Assembly (NCBI GenBank): GCA_028717885.1
Contig: JAQUMX010000011.1
Coordinates: 1 to 42,249, forward strand
DNA from: Candidatus Omnitrophota bacterium
GTDB taxonomy: Bacteria; Omnitrophota; Gorgyraeia; Gygaellales; Profunditerraquicolaceae
DNA: 42,249 nt
Direction of reading: 5' to 3'
Part shown: positions 1 to 7,148 of the stretch, in pieces
Layout of the letters: each line of letters opens with the position of its first letter
Position numbering within the stretch: position 1 is the stretch's first letter
Program-made: the position numbers and the translations under genes
Notes under the pieces: model-generated
Database searches by the model: none
The model's input: the letters and a program-made list of their open reading frames with translations, nothing else
Told to the model about the DNA's origin: nothing

Positions 1-25
1 CTCGCTCATGTCGGCTGCGTCGCTC

Positions 26-82
26 TGTCCGCATCCGGCCGTTGATAAATCCGTTTTTTTAATTAAGGAGCGGATGCGGACA
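26..82. repeat. 12-bp inverted repeat with nested hairpin
   Basis: TGTCCGCATCCG at 26-37 is the exact reverse complement of CGGATGCGGACA at 71-82. The right arm also lies inside a second possible hairpin, AAGGAGCG at 65-72 pairing with CGCTCCTT at 91-98. The two pairings exclude each other, so the segment could switch folds if transcribed. A T7 run at 54-60 follows the first arm. Confidence 0.6.
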
Positions 83-162
83 TCCGTGCCCGCTCCTTGC
101 CTTTATGCCCCGCAAAAACACAGCCAAAGACAGCCGCTAACGATAAACTTAAGTTATCGAAC

Positions 163-408
163 AAATGAATCTGTCCGATTTATCGAGCGAATGGAGCTTT
201 TAGGCAAAGCACGCTCGAGCTTTTTTGGGAATGCCGTGGTCAACACGCAAGAGTTGACAAACACGGCACGGCGATGCTGTTCGAGCGCCGAGCTAGAGCG
301 GCGAGGCGCGAGTTCAGCAGCCGCCAAAAATGCGAGAGACCTTTGCCGGCCCGAGCGAATGCGAGGGCAAAAGCGAACCTGAGCGAGAGAAAACGGACAG
401 ATTCATTT
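163..408. repeat. 15-bp terminal inverted repeat enclosing about 215 bp
   Basis: AAATGAATCTGTCCG at 163-177 is the perfect reverse complement of CGGACAGATTCATTT at 394-408. Similarity continues less perfectly outward and inward. The enclosed DNA contains a strong hairpin and no convincing gene. The size and ends are compatible with a MITE-like non-autonomous element or a repeat, but no target-site duplication was recognised. The right arm lies just upstream of uvrC. Confidence 0.6.
232..268. repeat. Strong hairpin inside the inverted-repeat element
   Basis: TGCCGTGGTCAAC at 232-244 pairs with GTTGAC at 253-258 and, after a three-base bulge, with CACGGCA at 262-268. That gives 13 base pairs around an 8-base loop. 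No T tract follows on either strand, so it is not a standard intrinsic terminator. Confidence 0.6.
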
Positions 409-426
409 AGATAAGCTACATTAATT

Positions 427-1665
427 ATGAATAACGACAGAATAAAAAATATTATTGCCAAGATGCCGGATGCGCCGGGAGTGTACCTGATGAAGGATGC
501 CCAGGCCAAGGTAATTTATGTCGGCAAAGCAAAGTCGCTTAAAAAAAGATTGCTAAGTTACCTGGGGCGCGACCTTGCCAATAAAACCGTGGCATTAATG
601 TCGCACGTAGAGGATATTGAGGCGAGGCTCACGCAAACCGAAGGCTTGGCTTTGATTATGGAAGCTAGCCTGATCCATAAATTTAAGCCTAAATACAACG
701 TCATGCTGCGCGACGACAAAAGCTTCCCTTGGATAAAAATCACCAATGAAGATTTCCCCGGGATCTGTATCACGCGTAAGCACGAGCCGGATGGCAGCCG
801 TTATTACGGCCCCTATACGAGCGCGAAATTGCTGCGCGAGGCATTAAAAATTATCCGTAAATATTTTCCTTACCGCTCATGCAGGGAATTGCCCAGCGAA
901 GCATGCATTTATTATCGTATTGGTTTATCTCCCGGGCCATGCATCGGTAAAATCAGCAAAAAAGATTACGCCGGCACAATAGAAAACATTTGTTTGCTTT
1001 TAGAGGGTAGAACCGATGCTTTAATCAAGAACCTGACGCAAAAAATGCTTATCGAAGCAAAGGAGCATCATTTCGAAGAAGCGGCAAAATTACGCGATCA
1101 AATAGGCGTCTTGGGCGCAATCGTCCCGCATTCTCCCGGGCCTTTAAGCCAGATAGAATTGGAAGATTTGCAAATGGTGTTATCATTAGAAAAAGCCCCT
1201 TGGCGCATCGAAGCTTTTGATATCTCCAATATTTCCGGCCAGGAGGCAACCGGTTCAATGGTTAGTTTCTACAAAGGCAATCCCGATAAAAATAATTACC
1301 GGCGCTTCCGGATTAAAACCGTTAAAGGGATCGATGATTATCAGATGCTGGCAGAAGTAGTTTCCCGGCGTTACAACAGGCTACTAAAAGAAAACCTTGC
1401 CCTGCCGGATTTGATTCTGATTGACGGAGGAAAAGGGCATTTATTAACCGCGCAGAGAGAATTGCAAAAATTAGGCCTAAATTTACCATTGGTCAGTATT
1501 GCTAAAGAGCAGGAAAATATTTATCTTAAAAATCGGCAACAACCTTTGCGGCTTAACTTTCAGTCTCCGGCTTTAAACTTAATCCGGAGGGTGAGGGATG
1601 AAGCGCACAGGTTTGCAGTATCATACCATCATATTTTACACAGGAAGAAGGTAATCGGGCGATGA
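427..1665 (+). CDS. uvrC: Short UvrC: excinuclease subunit lacking the C-terminal helix-hairpin-helix domain
   Basis: UvrC makes the dual incision of nucleotide excision repair after UvrA/UvrB find damage. The GIY-YIG nuclease occupies about residues 12-95 (GVYLMKD, YVGKAKSLKKR), the UvrB-interacting UVR helix pair about 200-235, and the RNase H-like nuclease about 260-405, with FDIS, LIDGG and DEAHRFA present, so both nuclease sites look intact. At 412 residues it is far below the usual 600 or so and ends right after the RNase H fold, without the tandem HhH module. Of the four cysteines that normally form the putative Fe-S motif, C152, C160 and C172 remain but the third is Ser168. The stop overlaps the next start (ATGA). 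No Shine-Dalgarno is visible, so initiation may be leaderless. Confidence 0.93.
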   Translation: MNNDRIKNIIAKMPDAPGVYLMKDAQAKVIYVGKAKSLKKRLLSYLGRDLANKTVALMSHVEDIEARLTQTEGLALIMEASLIHKFKPKYNVMLRDDKSFPWIKITNEDFPGICITRKHEPDGSRYYGPYTSAKLLREALKIIRKYFPYRSCRELPSEACIYYRIGLSPGPCIGKISKKDYAGTIENICLLLEGRTDALIKNLTQKMLIEAKEHHFEEAAKLRDQIGVLGAIVPHSPGPLSQIELEDLQMVLSLEKAPWRIEAFDISNISGQEATGSMVSFYKGNPDKNNYRRFRIKTVKGIDDYQMLAEVVSRRYNRLLKENLALPDLILIDGGKGHLLTAQRELQKLGLNLPLVSIAKEQENIYLKNRQQPLRLNFQSPALNLIRRVRDEAHRFAVSYHHILHRKKVIGR

Positions 1666-1931
1666 CAGCTTTCGAAAAAAAGGTTTATAAAGCCTTGTTG
1701 ACTATTCCTCTCGGAGAAGTGCGCACATATAAGTGGCTGGCGGAAAAAGCCGGCCGTCCGCGCGCTTACCGGGCAGTAGGGCAAATCCTGAAAAAAAATC
1801 CCTGGCCTTTGATTGTTCCTTGCCATCGGGTGATCGAATCCAGCGGCAAATTAGGCGGCTACGCTTGGGGTAAGAAACGTAAAGAGAAATTGCTAGATTT
1901 GGAAAGACAGATCAAAAAAATAATGGTATAA
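1662..1931 (+). CDS. ogt: Single-domain methylated-DNA--cysteine S-methyltransferase (Ogt/MGMT DNA-binding domain)
   Basis: This family removes alkyl groups from O6-alkylguanine by transfer to an active-site cysteine. The 89-residue protein is only the C-terminal DNA-binding and catalytic domain: a winged helix with the arginine-finger region (RAYRAVGQ), the active-site PCHRVI with Cys54, and the trailing GGYAWG and LLDLE segment. The N-terminal domain of full Ogt/Ada-C proteins is absent, the same size class as the alkyltransferase-like (ATL) proteins. ATLs have Trp or Ala instead of the cysteine, so this one should be active. The start overlaps the uvrC stop by four bases, which predicts translational coupling. 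Because ATL proteins hand lesions to nucleotide excision repair, the pairing with uvrC may be functional. Confidence 0.9.
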   Translation: MTAFEKKVYKALLTIPLGEVRTYKWLAEKAGRPRAYRAVGQILKKNPWPLIVPCHRVIESSGKLGGYAWGKKRKEKLLDLERQIKKIMV

Positions 1932-1951
1932 TACGCTTTTGGAGGTATTTT

Positions 1952-3025
1952 ATGACTATAAAAGAACTGATCAAGCAGATGGTGGAGAAGGATGCTTCGG
2001 ATTTATTCTACCGTGCCGGAGGCCTGCCGCACTTAAAGATCGACGGGAAAGTCCTGCCTGCTTCAGATACCATCGTCAGCGTAGAAGACGTGGTTAAAGG
2101 CTCGCAGGAATTAATGAGCGAAAAGCAAAAGGAAACTTTAAGGCATAACCTTGACGTTGACTTTGCCCTTTATCTGAATGAATTTAACCGCAGGGTGCGT
2201 GTCAGTATCTTTATACAGCGTAATTCCCCTTCGATTGTTATCAGGAATATCCGCAGCCAAACCTCGACTTTTGAAGACTTGAATTTGCCGTCGGAGGTAT
2301 TAAAGAAATTATCCCTGGAATCGCGCGGGTTAGTACTTTTAACCGGTAGCATGGGCAGCGGTAAGTCTACAACCATTGCCAGCATGATTCAATATGTCAA
2401 TGAAAATTGCCAGAAGCACGTCCTGACAGTGGAAGAACCTATTGAATATACCTTCCGCGATAAAAAATGCGTAATTAACCAACGAGAATTAGGGTTAGAT
2501 GTGGCTTCTTATGCCTCGGCGCTACGGGCGTTTACCTTGCAGAGCCCGGATGTCATCTTTATCGGTAATATCCGCGATTTGGAAACCATGTCCGCAGCAC
2601 TTACTGCCGCAGAAACCGGCGTATTAGTCTTAAGCACGCTGCATACAATCAATGCCAGTCAAAGCGTAGAAAGAATGATTAATTTTTTCCCGCCGCACCA
2701 GCATCAGCAGATCCGCAGCCAGTTGTCTTCTTTGTTAAAGGGCGTTATTTCTTTGCGCCTCTTGCCGCTTAAAGGCCAATCCGGGCGTATCCCGGCATAC
2801 GAAACTTTATTGCTTACGCCGACGATTAGCCGCCTGATTAGGGAGGGTAAGGATTGGGAAATCCCGCAATTTATCGAGGATGGCTCGGTTTTCGGGATGC
2901 AGTCTTTTAATCAATGCTTGTTAGGGCTCTTTAAAGAAGGCAAAATCAGCGAAGAAGATGCGCTGGATTTTTCAGATAATAAAGAAGAACTTACCCTGGC
3001 CCTAAAAGGAATACGTAAAGTATAA
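1952..3025 (+). CDS. pilT: PilT/PilU-family type IV pilus ATPase with altered catalytic motifs
   Basis: PilT and PilU are hexameric cytoplasmic ATPases that power pilus retraction. The PAS-like N-terminal part carries DASDLFYRAGG and RVSIFIQRN, closer in style to PilU. Walker A is intact (GSMGSGKST, 132-140, Lys138). The Walker B glutamate is not: PilT has GEMRD where this protein has GNIRD, with Asn206. The Asp box has lost its RED residues (LQSPD), and the first His-box histidine is Val (ETGVLVLSTLHT). The C-terminal part (SRLIREGK, IEDG, GMQSFNQ) is normal for the family and the length of 357 is typical. ATP binding with weak or no hydrolysis is a reasonable inference. A good GGAGG lies before the ATG. 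No other pilus gene is in the window. Confidence 0.88.
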   Translation: MTIKELIKQMVEKDASDLFYRAGGLPHLKIDGKVLPASDTIVSVEDVVKGSQELMSEKQKETLRHNLDVDFALYLNEFNRRVRVSIFIQRNSPSIVIRNIRSQTSTFEDLNLPSEVLKKLSLESRGLVLLTGSMGSGKSTTIASMIQYVNENCQKHVLTVEEPIEYTFRDKKCVINQRELGLDVASYASALRAFTLQSPDVIFIGNIRDLETMSAALTAAETGVLVLSTLHTINASQSVERMINFFPPHQHQQIRSQLSSLLKGVISLRLLPLKGQSGRIPAYETLLLTPTISRLIREGKDWEIPQFIEDGSVFGMQSFNQCLLGLFKEGKISEEDALDFSDNKEELTLALKGIRKV

Positions 3026-3030
3026 GCTGT

Positions 3031-3078
3031 CACCCGAACCTATCGGATGGTTCGGTGTGCATCTCTATGCTAGGAGGT
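3031..3078 (+). promoter_or_regulatory. Two-hairpin structured leader, copy A (before prfB)
   Basis: Hairpin 1 is CACCCGAACC (3031-3040), loop TATCGGAT, then GGTTCGGTG (3049-3057), with one bulged C. Hairpin 2 is GCAT-CTCT-ATGC (3059-3070), followed at once by AGGAGG (3072-3077) and the prfB ATG at 3082. Copy B before 13615 has identical element lengths and the same loops but different paired bases; copy C before 13981 is more divergent. The compensatory changes indicate a conserved RNA fold. The CTCT loop can pair with GGAG of the Shine-Dalgarno, so translational control is plausible. Confidence 0.7.
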
Positions 3079-3081
3079 CAT

Positions 3082-4189
3082 ATGTTAGAAGCAATCAAAG
3101 CAAAATTGGATACTCTTTCCTTAACCTCGGAAAACCTAAGAGGTTATCTTTGAGGTAGAAAAAAAGCAAAAACTGATCTTAAGCCTGACACAGGAAATGT
3201 CCAATCCAGGCTTCTGGGATAATAGCGAGAAATCCTCTTCCATAGTTAAACAATTAAAAGCCCTTAAAACTGCGGTTGAGCCTTGGGTTGCCTGCGCAGA
3301 AAAGCTCAAAGAATTAAAAGAATTAGCGGAAATCGTTAAGGATGAGGATTTGGATCTGATCAAGAATTTAAGCACAGATACGGACGGCCTGGAAAAACAG
3401 GTAGAGAAACTGGAGTTTCAGGCTTTATTAGGCGGAGAATTCGATCCCAATAGCGCGATTCTTAGTATAAATGCCGGAGCGGGCGGCACAGAATCTTGTG
3501 ATTGGGTGGGGATGTTGTTACGCATGTATACCCGCTATGCCGAGAAAAAAGGTTACAGCGTAAAGACTATCGACCTTTTACCCGGAGAAGAAGCAGGGGT
3601 AAAAAATGTCACCCTTTTAGTTGAAGGGGCTTTTGCTTATGGATATTTAAAGGCAGAGCGCGGGGTGCACAGGTTAGTGCGTATTTCTCCTTTTGATGCG
3701 AATAAGCGCAGGCATACCTCTTTTGCTTCGGTAGACGTAATCCCGGAAGTTGAAGAAGGTATAGATATTAAATTAGAAGAAAGCGATTTACGGGTCGATG
3801 TTTACCGCTCCAAAGGCGCCGGCGGGCAAAGCGTGAATACAACGGATTCCGCGGTGCGGATTACGCATTTGCCGACGGGTTTGGTTGCGCAATGCCAGAA
3901 CGAACGCTCGCAGTTTCAGAATAAACAGACTGCTTTAAAGATTTTGAAAGCGCGCATCTATGAATTAGAAAGAGAAAAAAAGGAACAGGAATTAGCGCAG
4001 CATGCGACTCAAAAGAAGAAAATCGAGTGGGGCAGCCAAATCCGCTCTTATGTAATGCAGCCTTATACGCTGGTAAAAGACCATCGCACGGATTTTGAGA
4101 CCGGGGATGTCAATAAAATCATGGACGGCGGTTTGGACGAATTTATCGAAGCGTTCCTGAAGTGGCAAAGAAGCGAAAATAAAGGATAA
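3082..4189 (+). CDS. prfB: Peptide chain release factor 2, expressed by programmed +1 frameshift
   Basis: RF2 recognises UGA and UAA stop codons and releases the peptide. The ORF track starts at 3197, but the true start is the ATG at 3082: 23 codons run to an in-frame TGA at 3151, and +1 slippage at CTT-T continues in the main frame (GAG GTA GAA). The full product is about 368 residues, matching RF2. The anticodon-like tripeptide SPF is present (VRISPFDANKRR), as is the GGQ catalytic loop (GAGGQSVNTTDSAVR). The tail is typical RF2 (RTDFETGDV, LDEFIEAFL). The gene is preceded by structured leader copy A and followed after seven bases by secA. The frameshift gives the usual autoregulation: low RF2 slows termination at TGA and favours slippage. 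Confidence 0.95.
3139..3153 (+). promoter_or_regulatory. prfB programmed +1 frameshift site
   Basis: The codons AGA GGT TAT CTT TGA correspond to the classical RF2 site AGG GGG TAT CTT TGA. The slippery CTT (3148-3150) and the TGA stop (3151-3153) are conserved. The internal Shine-Dalgarno-like stimulator is AGAGGT rather than AGGGGG, so stimulation may be weaker. Confidence 0.93.
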
Positions 4190-4196
4190 AAAACAA

Positions 4197-7148
4197 ATGT
4201 TAGGTTTAATTAGAGAAACAATCCTAAAACAGAAGCAAGCGGCAATCAAAAAGCGTTTTCCGTCAGTGCAGCTTAACCTGCATATCGATATGCCCAGCCC
4301 CTCGATGAATAAAATGGCGGAGCTGGCAGGGGTGGTAAATGCGGTAAATCTTTGGGAACCGAAACTTGCCGCGCTTTCTGACGGCGAGTTAAAGGCCTTA
4401 AGCGCGGAATTTAAAACGCATATCCAGAAAAAATCCCAGGAGATTGTCAGCCACCTGGAAGAATTGGAAGATGCATTATTTGCTGCAGCTATCCCCGAAG
4501 AAAAACAGCGCATCAAAGAAAAGATCAGGAATACGCGCAATAAAATTTATGAAGAAATCCTCCCCAAGGCGTTCGCTACGGTAAGGGAAGCTTCCAAGCG
4601 GACAATTGGCTTGCGGCATTTTGATTCCCAGATTGCCGGCGGTATTATCCTGCATGAAGGAAAAATCGCGGAGATGGCTACCGGCGAAGGAAAAACTTTG
4701 GTAGCGACCTTACCCGCTTATCTAAATGCGCTTTTAGGTAAGGGGGTGCATGTGGTTACCGTAAATGATTACCTGGCGCGGCGCGACCGGGAATGGATGG
4801 GGCCGGTTTATGAATTTTTAGGGTTAACTGTGGGAGTAATTCAGCATGAGTTATCCGACGAGCAAAGGCAGGTAGCTTACGGCTGCGACATTACTTACGG
4901 CACGAATAACGAATTCGGTTTCGATTACCTGCGCGATAATATGAAATACCGCGCGCAAGATATGGTGCAACGGCCGTTTTATTTTGCTATCGTTGACGAA
5001 GTGGACTCGATTTTAGTCGACGAAGCCAGGACCCCTTTGATCATTTCCGGTCCGGCAGAAGAATCTACCGATAAATATTATACTGCCAAAAGAATAGCCG
5101 ACCAATTAAGGGGCAGGAGGATTACCGAGAGAGACGAGATCGACGCAAAATATAAAGGCATAGATTTATCAAAAGGCTATGATTATTTGGCAGATGAAAA
5201 AGGCAATACCGTTTCCATGAGCGAGGAAGGGGAGGCGAAGGCTGCCAAGGTTTGGGGGGTGGAGAGCCTGCATGATATCGAGACTATCGAATACCGGCAC
5301 CATACGATCGCAGCGCTGCGCGCCAAGGAATTTTTCCAGAAAGATATCGAATATGTAGTTAAAGACGGAGAAGTAATTATCGTTGATGAATTTACCGGCA
5401 GGATGATGCCGGGAAGGCGCTGGTCAGACGGCCTGCACCAGGCAGTTGAAGCAAAAGAGGGCTTAAAAATTGAACGGGAAAATCAGACTCTTGCCACGAT
5501 TACCTTTCAGAATTACTTCCGGATGTATGAAAAATTAGCCGGGATGACCGGAACTGCTTTTACCGAGGCAGTGGAGTTCGAAACTATTTATCAGTTGGAT
5601 GTGGTAGTAATTCCCACTAACCGAAAACTCGTACGCCAGAATTTTGCGGATTGCGTTTACAAGACTGAAAAAGAAAAGTTCGATGCGGTAATCAATGAAA
5701 TTGCCGAATTGTATAATGCCGGTCGCCCAGTCCTCGTGGGTACCATTTCGATAGAAAAATCAGAACATATCGCTGCGCTTTTAAAAATGCGCGGCATTCC
5801 GCACCAGGTCTTGAATGCCAAGTATCATGAATTAGAAGCGCAGATCGTTGCCCAGGCTGGGCGCTACAAGGCAGTGACGATTGCTACGAACATGGCTGGC
5901 CGCGGAACCGATATTTTATTGGGCGGCAACCCGGAATTTATGGCCAAGAGCTTGATCCGCCAGAGATTAGATCCGGCAGACCCCAATTTTAAAGAAGAAT
6001 ACCTGAAATTGTTGAGCAGCTTCAGGCAGCAAGCGCAGGAAGAACATAATAAGGTCGTAGCAGTAGGGGGTTTGCATGTTTTAGGCACGGAAAGGCACGA
6101 AGCCAGGCGCATTGATAATCAGTTACGCGGACGCTGCGGCAGGCAGGGCGACCCCGGTTCTTCGAGATTTTACGTGTCCCTGGGGGATGAATTAATGCGG
6201 CTGTTTGGCTCGGAAAAATTAATCGGGATGATGGATCGTTTGGGCCTGGAAGAAGGCCAGGTGATCGAACATCCCTGGATTACCAAATCTATCGAAATTG
6301 CCCAACACCGCGTAGAACAACATAATTTTGAAATCCGGAAGCAGCTTTTGGAATATGATAATGTGATGAATAAGCAAAGGGAGGTTATTTATACCCAGCG
6401 CCGCCAGATTTTGGAAGGCGCTTCGATGAAAGAAGAGATCCTGGCAGTTACTGAAAAAATTATCGCGGATATCTGCGCACTTTATATCAATGAAAACCTG
6501 ACTCCTCAAGAATGGGATATCAGCGGTTTGACCAGCAATATTAATTTAAAGTTTGGGCTAGAGTTAGATGCAGCCCTGGTACAAAATTCCAATACGGAAA
6601 TCAAAGAGTTATTGTTAAGCAAAATTACGCAAGCTTACGCAGAAAAAGAACAGTCTATTGGCAGCGATCTCTTACGCCATCTGGAGCGTATGGTATTTTT
6701 ACAGATCATTGATGCTAAATGGAAAGATCATCTTTATGCGATGGACAGCCTGCGCGAAGGCATTGGTTTACGCGCCTATGGCCAGCGTGATCCTTTAGTA
6801 GAATACAAGCGCGAAGCATTCGCGATGTTTAGCGAGATGATGGCCGGCATTGAAGAAGAGGCGGTAGAGATGATCTTTAAGTTGAAACCTGCCCCGCCAA
6901 AAGAATTCCGCGGCGTATTTAGTTCGGTCTCCCAGGAATTGGTGCATCCGGAAGCAGAGAAATTCGAAATTCCTGCCCAGGAGGAACCGGGACCAGAAGC
7001 AAATTTACCACCTCAGCCGGCTGTAAAGCCGGGCTTTGGCGCTCAACAGAAGCCGGTGCAACAAAGGACCGTAGATGCAAAAGTCGGCCGGAATGACCCT
7101 TGTCCTTGCGGTTCGGGAAAGAAATACAAAAAATGCTGCGGAAAATAA
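4197..7148 (+). CDS. secA: Preprotein translocase ATPase SecA
   Basis: SecA drives export of unfolded preproteins through SecYEG. The 983 residues carry the nucleotide-binding domain with ATGEGKT (about 161-167) and DEVDSILVDEARTPLIISG, the preprotein crosslinking region, the second motor domain with AGRGTDI and QLRGRCGRQGDPGSS, the helical scaffold and wing (DAKWKDHLYAMDSLREGIGLRAYGQRDPL), and a C-terminal zinc-binding tail (CPCGSGKKYKKCC) that in known SecAs contacts SecB and lipids. A Pro/Gln-rich linker precedes the tail. Shine-Dalgarno AAAGGAT overlaps the prfB stop, suggesting co-expression. The N-terminus is somewhat longer than standard before the conserved LWEPKLAALSDGEL segment. Confidence 0.98.
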   Translation: MLGLIRETILKQKQAAIKKRFPSVQLNLHIDMPSPSMNKMAELAGVVNAVNLWEPKLAALSDGELKALSAEFKTHIQKKSQEIVSHLEELEDALFAAAIPEEKQRIKEKIRNTRNKIYEEILPKAFATVREASKRTIGLRHFDSQIAGGIILHEGKIAEMATGEGKTLVATLPAYLNALLGKGVHVVTVNDYLARRDREWMGPVYEFLGLTVGVIQHELSDEQRQVAYGCDITYGTNNEFGFDYLRDNMKYRAQDMVQRPFYFAIVDEVDSILVDEARTPLIISGPAEESTDKYYTAKRIADQLRGRRITERDEIDAKYKGIDLSKGYDYLADEKGNTVSMSEEGEAKAAKVWGVESLHDIETIEYRHHTIAALRAKEFFQKDIEYVVKDGEVIIVDEFTGRMMPGRRWSDGLHQAVEAKEGLKIERENQTLATITFQNYFRMYEKLAGMTGTAFTEAVEFETIYQLDVVVIPTNRKLVRQNFADCVYKTEKEKFDAVINEIAELYNAGRPVLVGTISIEKSEHIAALLKMRGIPHQVLNAKYHELEAQIVAQAGRYKAVTIATNMAGRGTDILLGGNPEFMAKSLIRQRLDPADPNFKEEYLKLLSSFRQQAQEEHNKVVAVGGLHVLGTERHEARRIDNQLRGRCGRQGDPGSSRFYVSLGDELMRLFGSEKLIGMMDRLGLEEGQVIEHPWITKSIEIAQHRVEQHNFEIRKQLLEYDNVMNKQREVIYTQRRQILEGASMKEEILAVTEKIIADICALYINENLTPQEWDISGLTSNINLKFGLELDAALVQNSNTEIKELLLSKITQAYAEKEQSIGSDLLRHLERMVFLQIIDAKWKDHLYAMDSLREGIGLRAYGQRDPLVEYKREAFAMFSEMMAGIEEEAVEMIFKLKPAPPKEFRGVFSSVSQELVHPEAEKFEIPAQEEPGPEANLPPQPAVKPGFGAQQKPVQQRTVDAKVGRNDPCPCGSGKKYKKCCGK

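Larger units (their letters stand above)
1..426. other. Non-coding region rich in inverted repeats, upstream of uvrC
   Basis: This is the only stretch over 300 bases without a convincing gene. The track offers a 124-residue forward ORF and an 89-residue reverse ORF, but both have low-complexity compositions rich in Arg, Ser and Ala and show no recognisable domain. The DNA is dominated by short GC-rich words such as GAGCGA and GCGAG and by several inverted repeats listed separately. It may be a structured intergenic repeat or a non-coding RNA. No clear promoter or terminator is visible apart from a weak promoter-like pair next to uvrC. Confidence 0.6.

Noticed and set aside
8-382. Forward ORF of 124 residues at the window start
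   Set aside because: It crosses the inverted repeats, has no Shine-Dalgarno or domain and has a composition like translated repeat DNA. The reverse ORF 240-509 was rejected for the same reason.
1662-1931. UvrC truncation as a sequencing frameshift
   Set aside because: The DNA after the uvrC stop encodes a complete, normal alkyltransferase in another frame. No HhH sequence is found nearby, so the short UvrC is not a simple frameshift artefact.
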